Shown: piece by piece, positions 58,093 through 64,000 of the stretch
Numbering within the stretch: position 1 is the first letter of the stretch
Layout: each line of letters begins with the position of its first letter
Source of the DNA: Xylophilus sp. GW821-FHT01B05
GTDB taxonomy: Bacteria; Pseudomonadota; Gammaproteobacteria; Burkholderiales; Burkholderiaceae_C
Assembly (NCBI GenBank): GCA_038961845.1
Contig: CP152408.1
Span: 3,224,001 to 3,288,000, forward strand
Length of the DNA stretch: 64,000 bases
Direction of reading: 5' to 3'
Made by a program: the position numbers and the translations under genes
Notes under the pieces: model-generated
Database searches by the model: none
Seen by the model: only the letters and a program-made list of their open reading frames with translations
What the model was told of the DNA's origin: nothing

Positions 58093-59091
58093 TTAGTTGG
58101 AAATCCTTATTTCTTTGCCGTTCTCTTGAACCGCAAGGCCAAACCCCTGTTTGAGCAAGGCCACGAAGCCGCTCATGTTGCTGGCGTCGAAGCTGCCACC
58201 AATGCGGATACGCGCAATGGCCGGGTCGGCAATCACCAACTGCCTGGTGTTGTAGCGGTTGAACTGGGCCGCCGCATCGCCCAAGGTCATCTGGTCGAAC
58301 ACCAGCCGGCCCTGGCGCCAGCTCAGCTCGTCGTCGATCTGCTTCTGCGCCTTCGACAGCACCAGCAAGTTGCCGGCACTGGCCACCGCCGCCTGGTTGC
58401 GCGTGAGCACGGTGGGCTCACCGCCTTTGCTGCTCTTGTCGCCCTGCGCTGACGCAATCTGTACGCGCCCTTCTTCCACCGTCACGTTCACCTGATCGCC
58501 CTGGCGCCGAACCAGAAAGCGCGTGCCCAGCACGGTGATGCGGCGGTCGCCGGCCATCACGACGAAGGGGTGCTGCTTGTCGTGTGCAATATCAAAGAAG
58601 GCCTCGCCGTCTTCGAGCCACACCTTGCGCTCACTCTTGTTCACCGAGGTGCGTACGTGCGTTGCAGTGTTGAGCGTGAGCACCGAGCCATCCGGCAGCG
58701 CGACCGATTGGCGGGCACCTACGGCGGTGGCGTAGTGCTCGCCCTGCAAACCCTGCGTGTACTGCCAGCCCAGCCAGCCGCAACCGGCGGCCGCGAGCAG
58801 TACGCCAGCAGCAATGCGTTGCATGGAGAAACGCGGCAGCCGTGGCGCGGGTGCTGCCTGCGGTACGGGCTCGGCTGCTGGTGGTGCCGCCTGCGCCGGT
58901 GGTGCCCGCAGGGCGCTCAGCCGGTCGCTGCGCTGCCAGACGCTGGAGAGCCGCAGCCAGGCCACGCGGTGCGCGATCGATTCGGCGATCCAGGCGTCCA
59001 GGGCCTGCTGGTCGGTGTCGGTCCATGCGCCGCTGTCGCGGCGTGCCAGCCAGTCGGCGGCAATGGATTCAATGTGTTGGGCTTCCGTCAT
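58093..59091 (-). CDS. fecR: FecR-family anti-sigma/signal transducer
   Basis: 332-residue membrane regulator. The N-terminal cytoplasmic region (IESIAADWLARRDSGAWTDTDQQALDAWIAES) binds the sigma factor; one membrane helix (RIAAGVLLAAAGCGWLGWQY, about 91-111) leads to a periplasmic FecR domain (TAVGARQSVALPDGSVLTLNTATHV) and a C-terminal STN-like part (LGDAAAQFNRYNTRQLVIAD). It should relay the receptor's STN signal. Its start overlaps the sigma gene stop (ATGA). Confidence 0.92.
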   Translation of the reverse strand: MTEAQHIESIAADWLARRDSGAWTDTDQQALDAWIAESIAHRVAWLRLSSVWQRSDRLSALRAPPAQAAPPAAEPVPQAAPAPRLPRFSMQRIAAGVLLAAAGCGWLGWQYTQGLQGEHYATAVGARQSVALPDGSVLTLNTATHVRTSVNKSERKVWLEDGEAFFDIAHDKQHPFVVMAGDRRITVLGTRFLVRRQGDQVNVTVEEGRVQIASAQGDKSSKGGEPTVLTRNQAAVASAGNLLVLSKAQKQIDDELSWRQGRLVFDQMTLGDAAAQFNRYNTRQLVIADPAIARIRIGGSFDASNMSGFVALLKQGFGLAVQENGKEIRISN

Positions 59092-59660
59092 GTCGAGAGT
59101 CTCTTGTCATTCTGTGCCCGACCGAAGGCCTTGGTGTCGAGCTGCACGCCGCTGGAGAGCAGCGCGTCAGCCAGAGCCCGCACGCCTCGCGACACCTGCC
59201 GCTCGACTGTGTCTTCGGTGATGCCCAGTTGCGTGGCCACCTCGCGCTGCGAGAGGCCGTCGATCTTGCGCATCTCCACGACGCGGCGGCACTTGGAGGG
59301 CAAGGCGTCGAGCGCCGTCTGCAGCAGCCGCAGCTCGCCACGGCCCGCAGCGTGGCGCTCGGGCGTGAGTTCGTCGGCCGAAAAATCGAGCGCATCGAGG
59401 TCGGCAATGATCTCGATGGAGACGATCTGCGCCCGTCGCGCACGGTCGATCAACAGGTTGCGTGCCGTGGTGAAGACAAAGGGCTTCACCAGATCGGGCA
59501 CGCCTTTGGCGGCTGACTCATAAATGCGTATGTAGACGTCCTGGCGCAGGTCGGGTATTTCAGCGTCGTCGCGCCAGTTGCGGCGAAGAAAACGCGTAAG
59601 CGCGGCCTCCATCGGCAGCACCTCCCTCACGAACCAGTTGTCCAAGTCACTGAGAACCAA
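59088..59660 (-). CDS. ECF sigma factor, FecI type
   Basis: 190-residue sigma-70 family factor. The TTG at 59660 is chosen: AGGAG (59668-59672) lies seven bases upstream and the mapped promoter boxes at 59729-59758 exclude the in-frame ATG at 59777, which would lie upstream of the -35. Region 2 (FLRRNWRDDAEIPDLRQDVYIRIYESA; FVFTTARNLLIDRARR) and region 4 (LQTALDALPSKCRRVVEMRKIDGLSQREVATQLGITEDTVERQVSRGVRAL) are complete. Probably activates the three matching promoters at this locus. Confidence 0.9.
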   Translation of the reverse strand: MVLSDLDNWFVREVLPMEAALTRFLRRNWRDDAEIPDLRQDVYIRIYESAAKGVPDLVKPFVFTTARNLLIDRARRAQIVSIEIIADLDALDFSADELTPERHAAGRGELRLLQTALDALPSKCRRVVEMRKIDGLSQREVATQLGITEDTVERQVSRGVRALADALLSSGVQLDTKAFGRAQNDKRLST

Positions 59661-59728
59661 AGAAGCGCTCCTGGGGGGCCTAGCAAAAGGCCGGTGGATC
59701 ACAGCTCGCCGGGATTGGCGACAGACAT

Positions 59729-59758
59729 AGAGACGAATGGCCGAAAGATTTCCGGTAA
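59729..59758 (-). promoter_or_regulatory. ECF-type promoter of the sigma factor gene
   Basis: Minus strand TTACCGGAA (59758-59750), 13 bases, TCGTCTCT (59736-59729), about 70 bp before the TTG start. It matches the receptor and STN promoters, which suggests positive autoregulation. Confidence 0.75.
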
Positions 59759-59780
59759 CACCGCACGAAAACCGCACGAA

Positions 59781-59801
59781 ATTTCAGGGGTGCACTGAAA
59801 T
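59781..59801. promoter_or_regulatory. Palindrome between the divergent ECF promoters
   Basis: ATTTCAG-GGGTGCA-CTGAAAT, with 7-bp perfect arms, lies between the two divergent TTACCGGAA boxes and next to a tandem ACCGCACGAAA repeat. A candidate operator for a second regulator; there is no direct evidence of binding. Confidence 0.4.
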
Positions 59802-59813
59802 GAGGCGCGGCCA

Positions 59814-59843
59814 TTACCGGAAAGCTCGGCCGCGCTCGTCTCA
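59814..59843 (+). promoter_or_regulatory. ECF-type promoter of the free STN protein gene
   Basis: TTACCGGAA (59814-59822), 13 bases, TCGTCTCA (59836-59843), 42 bp upstream of the STN gene. Identical boxes and spacing to the receptor promoter. Confidence 0.75.
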
Positions 59844-59885
59844 TAGGGGTAACAAGAAACCCCATTTCGCAGGAAACACCCCTAC

Positions 59886-60266
59886 ATGAATCGAATTGGG
59901 AGGCAGAGCCCGATCCGCCACCTCGCAGCAAGCCGGCGCATCGCCATCGCAGCCGCCTGCGCACTCATGGCGAGCCTGTCATACGCCTCTACCCGGGAGT
60001 TCGACGTGCGCAGCGGCGAGCTCAGGCCCGCACTCGACGCCTACATCGCGCAGTCAGGCGTGCAACTCATCTACAAGATAGAAGACGTCAAGGACCTGTC
60101 AACGCGAGGCGTCAAAGGAAAAATCGCCCCTGAGGCAGCCCTGGACCGGTTGTTGGACGGTACTCGCCTGCACATCCGCCGCGGACCGGATGGCGCCATC
60201 GTGCTTATCGCGCCGCCCACCACAAGCGCCACCAACGCACCGGCCGCCGCAGACAGGAAACCCTGA
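59886..60266 (+). CDS. Stand-alone secreted STN-domain protein
   Basis: 126-residue protein consisting of a signal peptide (RRIAIAAACALMASLSYAS) and one STN domain: FDVRSGELRPALDAYIAQSGVQLIYKIEDVKDLSTRGVKGKI, followed by LDRLLDGTRLHIRRGPDGAIVLIAPP and a short Ala/Thr/Pro tail. It closely parallels the receptor's own STN segment but has no barrel. AGGAAA precedes the ATG. Divergent from the sigma gene and with the same promoter type, so it should be made when the system is on. Function unknown; a soluble competitor or cofactor for FecR signalling is one idea. Confidence 0.85.
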   Translation: MNRIGRQSPIRHLAASRRIAIAAACALMASLSYASTREFDVRSGELRPALDAYIAQSGVQLIYKIEDVKDLSTRGVKGKIAPEAALDRLLDGTRLHIRRGPDGAIVLIAPPTTSATNAPAAADRKP

Positions 60267-60280
60267 TCTGCGCATGCAGC

Positions 60281-60348
60281 AACTATAAAAATAGTAGCTA
60301 CTTACCCTAGTCCCGCCTGGGTTTCGGGCACTTTTCTTCAAAATTTCC
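60281..60348 (+). repeat. Dispersed palindromic repeat, copy F
   Basis: AACTATAAAAATAGTAGCTA, then CCGCCTGGGTTTCGGGCACT and TTTCTTCAAAA. A diverged copy of the family, between the convergent STN and dusA genes. Confidence 0.75.
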
Positions 60349-60355
60349 GTAGGTT

Positions 60356-61363
<1,008 letters not shown>

Positions 61364-61365
61364 AC

Positions 61366-61890
61366 ACTTGGAAGCCCTCGTGTGCACTCCAATTTCACGT
61401 TTGGCGGCCTGATCGATCTGCAGGTCATCGACATGAAGAAGTGCTGCGGCCCCTCGGCGCTCCAAGGCCTTCACCCTCGATGCGCTGAAGACGAAGCGGG
61501 GCAAGCTGAAGCCGAAGGACTTCGCGCGCGACGGCTCATCCAGTTCGGCCAGGACCGCGGCAAGGAAGGCGCCGGTCCCGTCACCATCAGCATGGGCATC
61601 GGCTACATCAAGCTGGTAGTTTCTCACGCGGCGGCCGTTCACGGATTCGCGTTCAGGTAGAGCCCATTGATCTGGCCCGCACCGCGCTCAAGCGCCTGAG
61701 CCTGGCCGGCAAGGGTTTGGAGCGAAGCGCCGCCCTACCCTCGGCGAACTGCAAGCGCTTGCCGATTACCTCACCAGCAATCCGCGGCAGATCATCCCCT
61801 TGGGCGAATCATGTGTTTTGCACTCGCCACAGCGATGCGCCAGGACGGGATCTGCCGCATCCGGTGGGATGCTTTAGCGGGTCACTTTTG
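61366..61890 (+). pseudogene. Decayed tyrosine recombinase (integrase) gene
   Basis: Plus-strand fragments in shifting frames together resemble a site-specific integrase: IDLQVIDMK, RSKAFTLDALKTKRGKLKPKDFARD, ARRLIQFGQDRGKEGAGP followed by IGYIKLVVSHAAAVHGF, EPIDLARTALKRLSLAGKG, RRPTLGELQALADYLTSNPR, and MCFALATAMRQDGICRIRW, the region around the first catalytic Arg of the recombinase. At least four frame changes and stops separate them, and the C-terminal catalytic part is missing. It fills the 545-bp space between dusA and the next gene. Confidence 0.75.
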
Positions 61891-61908
61891 GATGAAAATC
61901 AACTTTGA

Positions 61909-62715
61909 TCAGTACCTCGCCCGCCGTGCGATGAACTCCAGGATCAGCCGGTTCACCTCCTCCGGTTTCTCAAAGTAGGCGGAATGCCCAGCCTGCGCCA
62001 CGACGGCAAGCTCGCTCTCGCTTACGCGTTCCGCCACTTCACGCATCACGGAAACAGGAACGATCGGGTCTTCACTGCCGACCAGCAGCAGTGTTGGGCA
62101 GCGCACGTCAGCAAGCGCGTCCATCGGAATGAGCCGTCCCGGCTGCATGAGCGCGCCCAGTGCTGAGCCCCATTCCGCCGCGTCGAGCTTATAGGCGCTC
62201 TGATTGAAATGATTGATCTGCGCGTACAGCATCGCCTTGGCGGGGTGGTGCTCAAGGAACCACTTGCCGAGTGAGCGTTGTTCGATCGTGACCGCGCGGT
62301 GCGTGATCTGCCGTCGTGAAATCGCGTCGAGCAATGCAGGGTGATCGAGCGCCAGCGATGTGTCGCACGCGATGAAAGCAGCGATGCGCGAGGGATTGGT
62401 CAGGGCCAGCTTGATGCCGATCATCCCGCCCAGTGACTGCCCGACCAGCGTGACGCGGTCGATCTTCTCGCGATCGAGGATGGCAAGGACATCGTCTACG
62501 AAGTTCTCCAGCGAAAACTCCTGCAGCGGCGCGACAGAGCGCCCGAAGCAGCGGATGTCCATCGTCAGGCACGTGTGACGCTGCGTGAACGCGGGCAACT
62601 GCTGCCACCACGTCGCCGCGTTGGAGCCAGCCCCATGGCAGAAAAGAACAGGCTCGCTACCCTCCCCATGGCGCTCGTAGTAGATAGCGCGGCCATGGCT
62701 TTGCACGAAAGGCAT
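61909..62715 (-). CDS. Alpha/beta hydrolase
   Basis: 268-residue alpha/beta hydrolase with LFCHGAGSNAATWWQQL (oxyanion region), the nucleophile elbow LVGQSLGGMIGIKLA and a late QAGHSAYFEKPEEVNRLILEFI carrying the catalytic His; Asp in VGSEDPIVPVSV is the likely acid. It resembles 3-oxoadipate enol-lactonase-like enzymes, but the substrate is unknown. Follows the Bug receptor gene by 11 bp in the same direction. Confidence 0.88.
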   Translation of the reverse strand: MPFVQSHGRAIYYERHGEGSEPVLFCHGAGSNAATWWQQLPAFTQRHTCLTMDIRCFGRSVAPLQEFSLENFVDDVLAILDREKIDRVTLVGQSLGGMIGIKLALTNPSRIAAFIACDTSLALDHPALLDAISRRQITHRAVTIEQRSLGKWFLEHHPAKAMLYAQINHFNQSAYKLDAAEWGSALGALMQPGRLIPMDALADVRCPTLLLVGSEDPIVPVSVMREVAERVSESELAVVAQAGHSAYFEKPEEVNRLILEFIARRARY

Positions 62716-62726
62716 AGGAGAAGACC

Positions 62727-63701
62727 TCAGTTGGCTTTGAGATTCATGCTGCGTACCAGTTGGCCCCAGCGCTCGGTATCGCTGCGCACCATCTGCGCGT
62801 ATTGGTCTGGCGTTCCTGGCAGCGGCATCAGGCCCTCCGTCTCCAACAACTTGAGCAACGCAGGCTCACTCAAGGCGGCATTGATCGCAGCGTTGACCTT
62901 GCGAACCACGGCCGAGGAGGTGGCCTTGGGCGCGGATAACCCGACCCAGGAGGCCACAGTGAGCTGCTTGTAGCCCAGTTCTGCAAAGGTGGGAACCTCC
63001 GGCGCCGTGGCCATGCGTTGGGCACTGGAGACGGCCAAGACATGGAGTTTTCCGCTTTGCACATAAGGCAGCGCGACGCTTGGCGGGATCACGATCACCG
63101 ACACGACGCCTGCGAGCACGTCCTGCAGAGCGGGCGCACCGCCCTTGTACGGCACATGCGTTAACTGCACACCGGCAGCACGCTGCAACAGTTCCATCAC
63201 GAGGTGCCCGGTGCTGCCCGCGCCGGAGCTTGCGTAGTTGATCTTTCCCGGCTCCCGCTTGGCCTGCTGTACCAGGTCCTGGAAGGTGCTCATCCCCGCA
63301 TCGCTGCGCGCCACCAGCCACTGAGGGCTTTCGCCAACTGCACCCACGTGCACGAAGTCCTTGGCGATGTCGAAGGGCACGTTTTCGTAGATGCCTTGCG
63401 CGATCGTGTTGAGCATCCCGGTCATGGTCAGCGTATAGCCGTCGGGCGCTGCGCTTGCGCCAGCCTGGGTGCCGACGATGTTGCCTGCACTCGGCCGGTT
63501 CTCAACTACCACGGGTTGCTTGAGTGTCTTCGCCATGTACTGTCCCAGGGGCCGAGCGACGCGGTCGTACGGCCCCCCAGCCGGCGCGGGGACGATGATG
63601 CGAATCGGACGCGCGGGCCAGTCCGTGCTTTGTGAGTGGGCGGCGGAGGTCGCCAGTATGCCGGCCGCAAGGGCGGCCGCGATGCGCAAAAGGGAATTCA
63701 T
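62727..63701 (-). CDS. Bug/TctC-family periplasmic solute-binding protein
   Basis: Fourth Bug receptor, 324 residues. The start at 63701 (MNSLLRIAAALAAGILATSAAHS) has AAGGAG upstream; the signal peptide is probably cleaved after AHS. Family motifs are IRIIVPAPAGGPYDRVARPLG, VENRPSAGNIVGTQAG and YASSGAGSTGHLVMELLQ. In a two-gene operon with the alpha/beta hydrolase and divergent from a LysR gene. Confidence 0.93.
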   Translation of the reverse strand: MNSLLRIAAALAAGILATSAAHSQSTDWPARPIRIIVPAPAGGPYDRVARPLGQYMAKTLKQPVVVENRPSAGNIVGTQAGASAAPDGYTLTMTGMLNTIAQGIYENVPFDIAKDFVHVGAVGESPQWLVARSDAGMSTFQDLVQQAKREPGKINYASSGAGSTGHLVMELLQRAAGVQLTHVPYKGGAPALQDVLAGVVSVIVIPPSVALPYVQSGKLHVLAVSSAQRMATAPEVPTFAELGYKQLTVASWVGLSAPKATSSAVVRKVNAAINAALSEPALLKLLETEGLMPLPGTPDQYAQMVRSDTERWGQLVRSMNLKAN

Positions 63702-63790
63702 GCTTGTCTCCTTGTTTTCCGCATCTTCGTCCGCGCACCCATCGCTAGCCAATTAAATCTGAGCGGTATCCATTAGACTTTCCGATACCT

Positions 63791-64000
63791 ATGCCGCATA
63801 GTGCTACCGCCCTTCTGAATCGGCTGCTCGCCCGTGGCAAGTTCCGCCACGCGCAGGTGATCTTGGTCCTGACAGAACTCGGCAGTGTGCAGCGCACTGC
63901 CGATGCAATCGGCATGACGCAGTCTTCGGTGTCTCAGACACTGGCCTATCTGGAGGAGTTGCTCGAAGTGCGCCTGTTCGAGCGTCACGCGCGCGGCGTG
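63791..64000 (+). CDS. LysR-family regulator (3' end outside the window)
   Basis: The first 70 codons from the ATG at 63791 read MPHSATALLNRLLARGKFRH and then a LysR helix-turn-helix (LTELGSVQRTADAIGMTQSSVSQTLAYLEELLEVRLFERHARGV). The gene continues past the right edge. Divergent from the Bug-hydrolase operon, so probably its regulator. Confidence 0.85.
   Translation, partial: MPHSATALLNRLLARGKFRHAQVILVLTELGSVQRTADAIGMTQSSVSQTLAYLEELLEVRLFERHARGV

Noticed and set aside
59661..59777. Upstream ATG start (59777) for the sigma factor gene
   Set aside because: It lies upstream of the shared ECF promoter; the TTG at 59660 has a good ribosome site and gives the family length.

Overview
This 64 kb window is a high-GC chromosomal segment whose gene content points to a betaproteobacterium of the Comamonadaceae (Acidovorax/Variovorax/Comamonas-like). 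The reasons are four Bug/TctC-type solute-binding proteins, an iscRSUA-hscBA operon, an intracellular PHB depolymerase, a stand-alone RnfB, several IclR/GntR/LysR-linked CoA-thioester clusters, and dispersed palindromic repeats that I recognise from that family. The genus call is inference. No tRNA, rRNA, CRISPR array or intact insertion sequence was seen.

Layout. (1) 1-4507, minus strand: the Fe-S cluster operon iscR-iscS-iscU-iscA-hscB-hscA (hscA runs off the left edge), preceded by an IscR-type operator; then uvrB (minus) and, divergently, an aromatic/aspartate aminotransferase. (2) 8419-11023, plus: phaZ-rnfB-lysE with overlapping stop/start codons. (3) 11036-26246: two regulated clusters for degrading acids as CoA thioesters. 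One is minus strand (CoA transferases, CitE-like lyase, crotonase, acyl-CoA dehydrogenase, Bug receptor), divergent from an IclR regulator. The other is a divergent pair (amidohydrolase-Bug-cupin against acyl-CoA dehydrogenase-CaiB-CaiB-MaoC-GntR) carrying repeated TTGTACGKACAA operators that tie it to its own GntR/HutC repressor. (4) 26346-34379: an unusual chemoreceptor with a C-terminal sensor-like domain, an aspartoacylase-like hydrolase with its Bug receptor, and a LysR-PhzF-RidA-SDR cluster. (5) 34386-44899, minus: the propionyl-CoA to succinyl-CoA pathway (methylmalonyl-CoA mutase, a GIY-YIG::MeaB fusion, pccB, pccA, bioB and an epimerase-like VOC protein), with a serine hydrolase, a small membrane protein and a chimeric pccA/pccB scar inserted between pccB and pccA. 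A FadR-type GntR gene is divergent, and a highly palindromic MITE-like element lies in the shared promoter region.

(6) 46018-60266 is the most interesting part. It is a long, almost unidirectional locus: ECF sigma factor, FecR, STN-containing TonB-dependent receptor, MFS transporter, D-aminopeptidase/MlrB-like serine hydrolase, M81 (MlrC)::alpha/beta-hydrolase fusion, ExbB, ExbD, ExbD, TonB, and a second MlrC-like M81 protein. A stand-alone secreted STN-domain protein is divergent from the sigma gene. Three promoters (sigma gene, receptor, free STN protein) share the element TTACCGGAA-N13-TCGTCTC, which strongly suggests one autoregulated regulon. My reading is a self-contained, surface-signalled system that imports a peptide-like or amide natural product and hydrolyses it inside the cell; microcystin-type peptides are the nearest known analogue, but the microcystin-opening enzyme MlrA is absent.

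(7) 60356-64000: dusA with a decayed tyrosine-recombinase gene against its 5' end, an alpha/beta hydrolase, another Bug receptor and the start of a LysR gene.

Two families of dispersed repeats have shaped genes here. A palindromic element occupies four convergent gene junctions and also lies in frame inside pccA. A second element, encoding [12 protein letters not shown] peptides, forms the linker of the GIY-YIG::MeaB fusion.
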